Shown here piece by piece: positions 45,308 to 58,200 of a stretch of 64,000 nt of DNA (position 1 is its first letter; the number at the start of each line of letters is the position of its first letter). This stretch comes from Hofstenia miamia (taxonomy: Eukaryota > Xenacoelomorpha > Acoela): contig SCFE01000003.1 of the NCBI GenBank assembly GCA_004352715.1, forward strand, positions 595,125-659,124, written 5' to 3'. The position numbers and the translations under genes are program-made. The notes under the pieces are model-generated. The model made no database searches. It saw only the letters and a list, made by a program, of their open reading frames with translations, and was not told where the DNA came from.

Positions 45308-48300
45308 AAGGTGGACAATATGTCGTCCACCAAAACATTTCAAACAATTATGATAATAATAAACTTTCTTTTTTAAAAACAAGCTTAACTAATGAACTGG
45401 GAAACACTGTACACGCTGTTGCAATCACAAAAGCTCAAAATGCTGGCATTTACATTAGTGCAAAATTCCAGTAAATGTTAAAAATTTCATAAACTTTTTC
45501 AAGTAAACCACTGTTTGCATCAATGTCATTGCACCCAAGAATAATCTACTGACGAAGACTGTCAGTATTTTTTGACGATTGGGATCAGTCAGGAGACCTT
45601 GGTGAACATTCTACGGTGCTTCTTCGTAGAATCAAATTGTAATTCAGCAGCTTTAGGCGGGGTTTCATCTTGCACAAACCAAAGAGGTTTTCCTCTCCAA
45701 TAGCTGACCCGCTGAAAAAGAATTGACACTAGAAATGAGCCCATCACCGTCTGTACCACTCTACCACTTTTGGACATGATTTGTCTTTAGTGGGATCTAT
45801 CCAATGCGTGGTTTTGTGCGAATATTAACGAGTTTTGTTTACTAACTTCACCCGTCATAATGAAGTTAGGTTCTTCACTAAACAAACATCATGGTTCACA
45901 AAATTCAGATTGTGAATCAGCTGATCACTAAGTCAAGTATCCATCTGAGGTCATTGGTCTGGGTCATCTTGATATGGCTTGTTCTTCAACCATGACTGAG
46001 CGCTACATCGTGGTAACTAGGACACTACTAGGTTCACTACTCAATTTTTTAGTTAAGCTTGGTTTATTCTAATAAAGTTTATTATTATCAAAATTGTTTT
46101 AAATAATTTAGTGCGTTATTTATAGCCCACCATGTATATATACGATTCAAAATACAAATATTTACTAAATGCAACCTACTTTGCAACATAATAATAATAT
46201 TGTGTTAGCAATATACAAAATATTTTGTAAATCTACTTTTCCTTTAAAATTCTATTATGAAAACACGAATTTGGTATGGCTATAAAGTTAAAATTCTAAA
46301 ATAATAAAGTCGACAAATTTATTAGCAATTTCCTACATCTTTGTGAAAATGCTTATTAAATTTAAATCCAAATTATGCTAGATATTCTAAAGCCATTCTT
46401 TAACACAATTTTTACATTTTAAATTTCAAGCAGGACTAACTCAATTTTAATTGCATTACTAGATTAAAGAATAGTCAAAATTTCTTCGTTTTTTGGTCAA
46501 TTTTGTGGTCAAATACCAAGTTTTTTTGCCCATAAAATATCCACTTTAGTTATCACTATATTTGAAGATATCTGAAGAAGCCTAAATGAAAACCTTTACC
46601 TGTGTACATATTATTTGTAACTAAAACACTCTCCAGATTTTGAAAAACAGCTATGAGCTTTACGAAATGGTTGGTGCTAGGTGTCAATGAAGAGAAGGTC
46701 TTTGGACTGTTCTCTGTGTTTGGAGTGCATTCACTATCTTCGGCTTCATAAATGCAGACCTTAAAACTGGTTGAGTCTGAGGATTGTTCAAACTCGATTG
46801 CAATACTATTGTAGAGCTGGCTAGTGACAGACATAGTTGGGGCAGAAGGCGCTAAATATTTTGTCAATAACATTATTTTATATTTATATAAAATATTAAT
46901 TTGAAGCAAATAGCATCGCTGAGCATTAGAAATGCAACATCTTTTCCGACTTTATATTAACAAATAAAAGACAGTTCGTACTCCATAAAAAAGTTTTGCT
47001 AAGAATTATCTTAAATAGTGTTTTTCTCTTGCTCACCTAAAGAAAGTTTCAGAATCAACAAAAACTCACTTTCTACAAAAATCTCAACATTTTTACTGCA
47101 GTTTACTGGTAGTTGCAAATTAATTTCAGACAAAATTCAATGAGTTGAAGTAATCAATGTATTTTTGGCCCAAGTATTTTAAAAAACAACGAACTCTCTC
47201 CTTTGAGAAAAGGCATGTCAAGTTTCATAGGATCCAACAAGTTGCCACACACTTACAAACAGAAACTCATACAAATCTATATTATATGTAAGGAAAGATT
47301 AAAAGAAAAAATATATATTGAAGGTTTGAAATATTAATGCAAATATTTTAGAATGAATCTAATTACAATGATGAAATTATTAACCACATAGTTCCAGTAA
47401 TGATATTTATTATATTTCTAAAACAAAGTTATCAGTGGATTAACAGAAAAACTTGAATAAGAACCTTTCATGTTTGCTGAATTTAATTTTGGTATATAAT
47501 TTTACATAGAATAAGCAAATGAATGGTAAGCCCTCATGAGATGCATAAATAGAAGAATGATACAAATTCAGTTTAATCAAAAAATTTATTTAATGTTTAG
47601 ATTGATAAATAAAAAATATTACGCAATGTCTATGTTCATTACAATTTTAAATTTAGTGCATTGAAATACCTGTGTATATGGGAGTTTGATCAGATATAGT
47701 GCTGTCTACAGATTCATAGGTAGCAGCAAATCTTAAAGTGTAGCTAGTACTTGCAGCTAAGCCATTAAAAGTTGCTGGGTTGGATACTGCATCAAGAGTG
47801 CATTCAGAGATGGTAGAAACATAAATGCAGGCTTTATAGTTTGAAGTGGTAGACCCTTGAATGAAGATAACCGTAATGCTTTCCGCAAACTGATCTTGAA
47901 TCGTAACCGTTGGTACAAGAGGAGCTAAAATTAAAATTTTATGATTTGAATTGATATCAATATGCTTCATAGTATCCGATATTAACTGATTACCTCATAC
48001 ATACAATGAGAAGGGGTGATTTCTATGCATAAAATGAAATTTTTCATTAAAATACCTTGCCTTGAGTGTGGAGTCATTTAAATGTTTTTCAATAAATACT
48101 TGGTGATGGCTAAATCATACGTAGATTGAAATCTATGTGCCTGAGAGAAACTTTGATGAACATGTATAGAATGTTGACCTTTGTAAGTTGGAAATTCTTG
48201 TTGTAGAACATTAGAAAATATGTTTACCTGTATATACTCCATTGTTTGTCACCTCTGCACTTTCCAAGCCTGAATTTATTCCAATTAGTCTGATGGCATA

Positions 48301-51300
48301 ACCTGTACTTGCATCTAAGCCTGGAAATGTTTTGGAAGATGTAACTGTGACCATACTACATGGGCTTTCGCCTAATTTATAAATGCATGCTTTAAATTCA
48401 GAAGTAGTAGATACTGCGGTGAATCCAACAGTGATTGTATTAAAGAGCTGACTTGTAACATCCATAGTTGGTGAAGCAGGTGCTAATTTAAAGAACAATT
48501 ACTTCATTCATAACTTAATCTAATTAGTGAGCTGAAATATACAAATTTGTAAATCATGTAGACAAGTTAAGGAACTGCAAATCAAACGAAACAAAAAATG
48601 GAAAAAAAGCAAGTATTGAAAACTTAAAAAATTTGAAAAATACGGCTTTGAAAAAACTCTGATTAATGTTTTTCAGCCACAGCAGACCATGGCCACAAAC
48701 CCCTTAATGTTAACACCATAAAATTGCTATATTTTGCAAATTGTAATTTAAATGAATTTCAATAATGTTTCTTGTATCACAAAACTCTCTAATTATTTGT
48801 AAAGATAAATGAACTACTTGCGTTCTAAAAATTTTTCATATGAAATTGGTAGCCAAATTCAAAAAATCGAGTTCGGATCAAGTAAGGTATATATTTTTCT
48901 AGCTTGGGTACATCACAACTATGATATGTATGAGTATTCTAGTTGATTTTATACTTATTAACAACAATCGACAAATGCCTTTTGAATAATCGTTTGAAGT
49001 CAGTTATTGTTTTATTATGGTTTGAAACACTGGAGTTGGAATTAGTCTAACCTAGACTTGGCGCGGGATGTGCTGGGTCAGCATGGGCCTGGGGCGGCTT
49101 TGGGCCAAACTTGGATTTCTGACAGGGTCGATACTATAATTGATTATTGAAAATATTTACAAGACAAAAAATGGATTGAAAACTTAAAGTTTGCAATTTA
49201 CTCAACCTTTTATTGTTGGCTCATGCAGAACCTCTAGCCTTTAAATTTTGTGTGAGCAAAAAGAGTGATTCTTTTAATTTTCCAATAGATTGAAAAACAT
49301 TTATTTATTTACAAGTGGATTGTAGAAAACTCTAACCTAGAGAACTTGATTAAAGTGTGCGGCTAAGTCCAAGAACTAATCACTTAATCCAAGTAACTTA
49401 AAAAACAATATTCAAGTTTAATTAATAATAAGCATTGACGTATATCAGATTCTTCGTATATCATATAATAGTATAATTTATAGATAAACATAGTTAAGTG
49501 GTTTACTTGAGTTTTTGAAATATCGAATGAATAACAATAAAAGAACACACTTTCTTTGCAACTGAGCAAACATTTAGGAAAATATTTCGTAGCAATATTT
49601 AATAAAAACATATATAGAAATTTATGCATAGTGGAGTTTCTTTATATGAAATGATTTTCAAAATTACCAATTCTACTTTTATCAAAGTTGAGTAACGCTC
49701 TTTTTCAATATAATTATTGAATTCTAAGCTTCATGTCTAGAAGAACTTACCGGTATATACACTGGACTCAGTATCGATGGAACTTTCTATGGCTTGGTGC
49801 ACTGCAGCATACCTTATAATATGCTCGGTGCTTGCAGATAAAGATGTGAATGTTTCCGGGTTTGAAATAGGTACTAAGGTGCATGGGGTACGAGTTGTCT
49901 CATATATACAAGCTTTATAACTTGTAGTAAGAGAGCCCTGCGTGAACTGCACTGTTACTCTATCATTCAGTTGTTCATTTATAGCTATTGTAGGATTCGA
50001 GGGTGCTAAATGTATAAACGAGTTAATAGATTTTCAACCAAAAAATGCATCTTTTTGTGAGATATTTTTAGTAACTGTTTGAGCTCAGTATTAACTGAAC
50101 AAGCGAATGTCAACATTGAAATTTTGATACGTAGTAGGTATTTTTTATAGCTTTTAATCGCAACCTTAATTGATATTGTTGTCACAAAAATGAAGAGTGG
50201 AAGATGTTTCAGTATTACAAACACCACTTTGTTTAAAGATAGAATATATTTTCTAAACGTAGTAAACTTTGGAATATACTAAGTACTAAGCCTTCCCATA
50301 AAAATTTTGAGACCCGGAATTAATTTCAACCACTTGGTTATTGTAAAAATCTATAAATTCTTAATTATAAATTGAGATTTATTGACAATTTCTTTTGTCA
50401 ATACCATCATTATTTTAAAATGAACCTTTCAAAGGCTTCAGAATTAACTGGTGATGTAATTAAAACTCATATTACCATATTTTTAAATTTTATACAACTA
50501 TGTCGATAAAATCAGGAACATGTTCATAAGAAATCGATCACGATATTGGAAGGCGTTTTTTTTGCATCGGATTAAAGAATAATAATTTAAAGCAGATCTT
50601 TTCGAAGAGAAATTTCAGAAATAGTTCTGTATAGAAATTGAATTCATCAATCAGTGAAAGTTTTTACAACACTCACTTTTGACGAATAAAATTTGCTTTA
50701 ATGAATTATATTTTAAGAAACAATATTAGATGTCTTGCATTCTCAATTAGCATATCATACATTGAAGTGTGGCTTTGAACTATCACTCAAATTTTGAATA
50801 CAATAAAAAACAAAATTTGTTGAAAGTTGTAAATTTTATGCTTGAAAATTTCCGTATAGTAACGAGATAATTTCCCTAAAAGATGCTACATATAATCAAA
50901 TTTTAGTTTAGCTATATGTTTCATACAAACAAGCTTTCATACATGAATATTTTGTTTAAATAGTCACATATTAGTTAGTAGTCTTTTGAACAAAATCTTT
51001 CCCATCATTTTGAATTAAATATTGATCTTGGATAAATCATCGTACACATAAATAAAGACATTCAAAACAGTCAACAAGAATGACAATGTGTTCGGAATGG
51101 TCTACTCCGATGAAATATCATTAATATTATAATGAAAATGTAAAAATAAATGCGAGACAACTAAATATACCCTGTATATAGTTATATCAATTGAAATTCA
51201 CTTTCTTTACTTTAGTTTTTACTTGCTCACCTTGAAAAGAGTAAACAAAACATGGATCGCATTGCATGATTACTTAGAAAATATACCTGTAAATACGTCT

Positions 51301-52167
51301 GTTTTTTCAAAACTTTCACTACTCAGTAAGTTATGGACTGCTTCAACTTTGATATTGTAACTTGTACTTGGTTGTAGGCTAGAAAATGTTTTTGGACTGA
51401 CTGCTTCTGCTGGGGTACATGTAGAAGTTCCTGTGGCGTAAATGCAGACCTTAAAAGTTGTAGTAGTTGACGTTTCTGTGAATTCCACTGTAATGCTGTT
51501 AGAAAGTTGCTCAGTGACCGTCAAAGATGGAACTGATGGAGCTGAAAATAAAACACAAAAGTAATTTGAATTGGAACAAGCCTTTAAATTTTATGAATTC
51601 CATTTTTTTAAACTATTCAAAATATATTTGCACGAAGTTAAGATTATTGAAATACTAGACTATTGTCAGACGAAACAGACTATATAGAAAATTTAAACAA
51701 AGATGTTTGGTTAGTTAAAAATGAACGTTACAAATCTAGTCTAATTAAGCTACTGTATATATGTATATATATATATATATATATATNCTCATATCGTTAC
51801 CTAAACAATGGCGGTTACCTGTTATGCTTATAATCGTATGTATTCTAAATATAGTTTGGTATAGATTAAGATACACAGTGTACATGAGACAACGAAAGTT
51901 CAAACAGTTAGACATTATCCGCTTAGAAGAATCTGTTCTTTGTGATCTCTAAATATATCTAAGTTAATGCACATCTCAGCACGGGTGATGATTCTACATT
52001 ATCCTAAGCATTCTAAACAATTTCTAATCGTCTTCTACAGGTTTTGTAAACGTCTTCTATGAGTTTTCTTTTATATTATGAAACAGAATTTTGATTTAAA
52101 AACAAAACTCTAATAAACAAATGGATTTGATGGCTGACTGTAGCATTTTGCTTTCACTGTTTTTGAA

Positions 52168-52215
<48 letters not shown>

Positions 52216-55200
52216 CAATATAAAAATATCACGAAGTGAAAATACAAAGTAAGAAAACCCAATGCGAAATCTCACTATCGAAAAATTCAAGGCGAACACA
52301 TTGAAATGTTACCAGCATGGGCAATAAAATTTCTTCAAATTCTTGTAAGCTTAAGCTTATTAGAAAATTGATTAAAAGTATAAAAATATTTAGTTTAGCT
52401 CTTTAAGACATTCGAACAGGTACATGTTTGGTAGAGTGCAGTTACTGAACATATAAAATTGAAAATTGAATTGCTTGAAAATCAAAACAGGCATTTTCTT
52501 TTTTGTGGAAACAACTTTCTTATTTCCAGTTTTATATCTTTACCCTAAGTTGACTATTAGGATTTCTCAAAAATGTTCTGCAATCTCATTAGAAAATTTG
52601 GGAATAATGGAATTTTTGACAGATCTGTGGGCGAGTGTGTTTCCTTGCTTTGGTGTAAATTTTTGGCAAAAATTGTTCCTATTTTTGAAGCATATGAAAA
52701 TACTAAATTACTACTATGCCTAAGGAACTCAATTTTAGGACATATAGCACACACATGGCCTCTGGTAGGTCCATGGGGCTAATTAAACAGTTAATCGAAG
52801 ATGGTCAAAATTTAGAATATCACAACATATTAGCTATCCAACTCTTTCATTTATTGTCGCCGAAAAAGTTGTTTTGGAATATCCCTAAGGAATAGAAAAA
52901 CATATTTACTAAGATGCTAGTATGGAATTTGGAGGAATGTATTTTATTTACTCACAGGAAAAAAATCATTCTATAACTTTTTTATTCCCGGGACAATGTC
53001 AAGAATTACACATTTACCAAAAAGAGTTATCAATGCTTTTGGTAGCGGTTAATGAAGTACTAGTAATACTATGATTTGCACGGATTCTCAACCATTATAC
53101 GAGGCAGCAATCAAATATCGTATTACTTCTACTGGTATTCCACAGATTTGGCAAGCTACAAATATTTTATTATGGATAAATAATCCAGAGATACAATGGA
53201 TCCCGTCAGCAAAGAACCTCGCAAACGAACCATCTAAAGGAGCTAATTTTAATTCAGTTTGTTCTATTAGTGTATGTACTATATCCTCTGCACTGAAAAG
53301 GCATTTAAATTTGCAAAGTACATAAATAGGAGTGCAGAGGAAGATAATTGTCAGAATTATTTTTTTAGTGATTGCGGAAAGAGAAAAACAAAATTGTAAA
53401 AAAATAACTGGGTTATTTGGTGTTAAAGAATGAAATTAAATGATTTTATAATTTTTACAACATAAAAATATGACCAATACGAATTAGCTTAGAAATTGCT
53501 AGAACTTGGAAGAACTTTAAAAATGAAGTTGGTGAAGGTTCCATTCTTTGTAGATTATGCATAATGCAGAGTTCAAGTTAAAACTTTCTTAAGAAGTTAA
53601 AACTTTCACTCTATTTCTATTACATATATGTTTAAGCAAAACCACACTTCAGTTTTTTGATCCTAATAAAAATTTCATTTTAGAAGTTTCAGCAGCCAGG
53701 GTTAATTTTACAAAAACGTGTTGAACATTTAAGCTTCACCTTTATGCTGGAAATGTAAATAAATAACTGAATGATATTATATTGGAAATCTTCTAAAAAA
53801 AATTGAAATAAGGTGAATAAGATTGAAAACGTTAGATTTTGAATAAGTATCACTAAACTAATGCACCTTTTTAGATCAAAATTATATATATATATATATA
53901 TATTTACTTATTTATATAATTAAATGAGAAATATAGCTGAACAGAAATGCTCAGGTTTCAAAATGAAATGACAAAGTTAATCAAATTGCTTTGATAGTAT
54001 TACAAAATATTATCAAAGTTTTTAAACTTTTTAGAGGTGTTACCTGTATAAATTACAGTGCTTTCAGTTGCGACGCTTTCCACTGTTTCATAGACAGCAG
54101 AATATTTAACTTTATATTCGCTACTGGCAGCCAAAGATGTAAAAGTTTCTGGATCCGTGGTTGCAAAACTGCAAGCTTTGTAACTCGTAGTATCCGATGC
54201 TTCTGTAAACGTAACTGTAAATTGGTTGTATAATTGACTAGTTACTGCCATCGTTGGAACAGTAGGAGCTAAAATATGACTAAATTATTTTAATTCCAAG
54301 CTGCAAATATATCCGAAAAGATAGGTCAATTTTAGATATCTTCAAAATAATAATTAAAATGTAGCTGTATCTTGATCCTGTATTAGTGATACAATACATG
54401 TCCTTGGAAAAAATGAAACTAATTTACAAACGAACACTAAAAACTTCTTGGGATTTATGGTTGATAATTAATTATGGAGAGTGTGATGTTCTCCAATTAA
54501 TGATACCCATGGAAGTGAATACAACAAAAACTTTAAAGTTCATATGTTTTACTTGTTTACACTTGCTTCCACTTTAAAGTACTTGAAACAGGAATTTTCT
54601 TTAAAGTAGCGTAAATTGTCTTGAAAGAAAAAATCCGATTCTTACAACAGAAATTCACTTTAAATTTACGTAATGTAACTTATAAGCAAATCATATATTG
54701 ACTATAAACCAAAAACCTAAAACATTAAGACATTACATTCACAATCCAATAATCAACAAATGACATAAAAATACCAGTATATTTAATGCAATCGCTAAAA
54801 TAATTTGTATTCCATGTATTAAGATAGCAGTAAGAATGGATTTTCGTACGCCATCGCGTGACAGAAATATTTTGCAGAAGGAAATATTTCATGTAATACT
54901 GGTTTTAATGTTCGGNNNNNNNNNNNNNNNNNNNNNNNNNNNNNNNNNNNNNNNNNNNNNNNNNNNNNNNNNNNNNNNNNNNNNNNNNNNNNNNNNNNNN
55001 NNNNNNNNNNNNNNNNNNNNNNNNNNNNNNNNNNNNNNNNNNNNNNNNNNNNNNNNNNNNNNNNNNNNNNNNNNNNNNNNNNNNNNNNNNNNNNNNNNNN
55101 NNNNNNNNNNNNNNNNNNNNNNNNNNNNNNNNNNNNNNNNNNNNNNNNNNNNNNNNNNNNNNNNNNNNNNNNNNNNNNNNNNNNNNNNNNNNNNNNNNNN

Positions 55201-58200
55201 NNNNNNNNNNNNNNNNNNNNNNNNNNNNNNNNNNNNNNNNNNNNNNNNNNNNNNNNNNNNNNNNNNNNNNNNNNNNNNNNNNNNNNNNNNNNNNNNNNNN
55301 NNNNNNNNNNNNNNNNNNNNNNNNNNNNNNNNNNNNNNNNNNNNNNNNNNNNNNNNNNNNNNNNNNNNNNNNNNNNNNNNNNNNNNNNNNNNNNNNNNNN
55401 NNNNNNNNNNNNNNNNNNNNNNNNNNNNNNNNNNNNNNNNNNNNNNNNNNNNNNNNNNNNNNNNNNNNNNNNNNNNNNNNNNNNNNNNNNNNNNNNNNNN
55501 NNNNNNNNNNNNNNNNNNNNNNNNNNNNNNNNNNNNNNNNNNNNNNNNNNNNNNNNNNNNNNNNNNNNNNNNNNNNNNNNNNNNNNNNNNNNNNNNNNNN
55601 NNNNNNNNNNNNNNNNNNNNNNNNNNNNNNNNNNNNTTGTAATTTAGGAGCTGCTTTTGCAAGATATCGAAAAACCCGCAAATTCAGATAGAAACAAGAG
55701 CTGCCATAAATCAGCACTGTGTGGGAAAGAAGACTATCAAACAAATTATTATTTTGTATGGTTACATTACGAAAATAAAACCTTGAAAAAATCGATGTTG
55801 AAATCTAGCATTATATGTTTCTATTTTTTCTTAAAAGTACTTTAAATAACTTCAAAGTTGCTTATAAGAATATGGAAGTCTTGATATGGTTCTTTAAAGT
55901 TCATATTTATTACTTTAAAGTTACATGTAAGAATAAAAAAGCCTATGCATGGTTCTTTAAATTCCATGCTCATTACTTTAAAGAACATCTTTATACTTTA
56001 AAGTTCTTGCAATTTCTTGCACCGACCCAGTTAATACTTGAATTCATCTTATAAGATTCTTGAAAGATTTGACAAGATCTTTAAAGTTCTTTAAAGTTTT
56101 AGCTGTATTGACTTCCTTGACATATGTCAACTGAGTTCATAATGTTTGGCGTTATTTTGGATGAAAAACTGACATTTGCTGCACATATTCACGAACTTTC
56201 AAACAAGCACTGAAAAACATTGCGTCATTCGGACAAAAAAATTAATATTGCTAATGTGTTTAGTCGTTTCGAAATTAATATATTGCTGCTCGGCTTGGGA
56301 TATTTCAGATTAGAGTAGCCGGTTAAAATTTAAAAAAGCTGCCAGAATGGAAATCGTAAGTGAAAATATTTCAATTACAATCTAAAAACAATGAGCTTAG
56401 ATGAAATAATTTCCTATAATATATATGAAATTGGCGAAAACAATATTCTCTACAGTATTATTCACAAAAAGGGTATTATGCAATTAGTGCACTAAGGTCT
56501 AACTCATTGTGAACCTGTAAAATTGCTTTTCCAAATCTTCTAAATCTTAAGCTTATTTTTAAATCCTAACCCTATATATACACCGGGCTTTTTTGCCTGG
56601 TGTAATACCGGGTGGAGGGAGGGCGGATTCCGCAACCCTTCATAACTCTGGTTCTACTAATCCAATTTAAATGAAACTTGGCAGGGAGGTAGTCTTGCTC
56701 ATTTGGAGCTGATTTGAAGAGAAAAATATCCGTAAGTACTAGTAGTGGGCCCCAACAGGAAGTTTTCCATGAGGGAGTCTTCAAAAATCATGTTTTTTTG
56801 GAAATTTTCTATACACTCAAAAGTGAGTTTTTTGTTCCTGAAGTAGGAAAGATTTAATTTTATTTGCTCAGAGATGTCAATGTAGAGTACACGTACAATA
56901 GAACAATGGATTTAAACAATACCTATTGTTAGGTTTATGTCAAAATCATAAAATGAAATATTGTCACAGTGACCTTTGACAAAACCATTGTTGCAGAAAA
57001 ACCACAACATGAAGCCTAACGAAATCAATGTAGTTCAACCCAGCAGTAAAAAATATGAAAAGTCATCAAAAATTGATGCAGAGGAAGTTCTACGAAAAAA
57101 GTTATGTGCAAAAATCCATCAAACTGGCGGAATCCGCCCCCTCGGTATAAATAAGGTTAAACAGATGTTTATCTATTTTGAAATAATATGTATTTATACA
57201 AATTCTATATTCAAATATTTTTAACTAATATAACCTGAAATGCATATAGCATGTGTATTCACTTAGACGTTTCGCTTATATAATACATTTCGGGGCCTGA
57301 AAGGATACGACATTCAATCGATAGCATATTCAACTGGTAGATGGGAAGCCTATGTTTCAATTTCTTCAAATGCCTTTGGAAAAAAGTCTTATAATCTGTT
57401 ATTTTGCACATATAGATTATAGATGAAGTGCATTGTATAGACATTGATCAAATTGCTTAAGTTTCTAGTACTATAGTCGTCAATAATTACCTAATGAAGC
57501 GCAATCTATGCTCCCAATGTGGAGGATTGGTAGTGAAGAAAACGATAAAAAGTGTAATATAATTGCTTAGCTTTTAATACGCCTACTTAACACTTAAATT
57601 TCTGATTAATAAATAATGGTGGGGGTTTATAATTTGATAATGCGAATATGCATAAAAATATCAAAAGTGTAGGATTCTAACCAGTAAAAACATCCGTTTT
57701 ATCGAACAATTCACTTTCGAGAGACTGAAAAACGGCAACGATGTGAATTATATATTCGGAACTTGGTGTTAATCCGCTAAAGGTCTTTGGACTAGATTCC
57801 GTTGCTAAGGTGCACGAACTGCCGCTAGCCAGATAAATACAAAGTTTGAATGCTGAAGTAGTTGATGTCTCAGTGAATGTTACTTTAATACTAGTGGAAA
57901 GGCTTTGAGTGATAGTTATGGTTGGAACAGAAGGAGCTAAAAATTTACTAGTTTAAGTGGAATCTTAATAAGAACTAGAGTATGATATATATATTGAAAA
58001 ATTTCAAAAAAAATATTTAAGATGGATTAGTAATATGGCATGCAAAAATGCTTTAATTTACTATAAACTCCTACCAGTTTCATTATTTCTTCAATTAAAG
58101 GATGTCCATCAATTAATAGATATAATCCATGGAAAATATGATTTCATTAATATTTTAGACTATGTTTCATTTGAATTCAAAAACAATCGAAAAACTAAAA

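Larger units (their letters stand above)
45114..46599 (-). other. Intron of the receptor gene carrying a DNA transposon
   Basis: 1,486 bp, more than half of it the long-TIR element listed separately. Confidence 0.7.
54269..57681 (-). other. Large intron with minisatellite, 721-N gap, LINE fragment and inverted repeat
   Basis: 3,413 bp including the gap 54916-55636. F3 and F4 join in phase, but a symmetric phase 1-1 exon could be hidden in the gap without disturbing the frame. Confidence 0.6.

Noticed and set aside
45241-45474. 77-codon plus-strand frame
   Set aside because: Reads through the (TA)n tract into the left TIR of the long-TIR element. No protein support.
51168-51181. ATACCCTGTATATA resembling a mariner terminus
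   Set aside because: Too short, no inverted partner and inside a TA-rich stretch. Noted only in the intron description.
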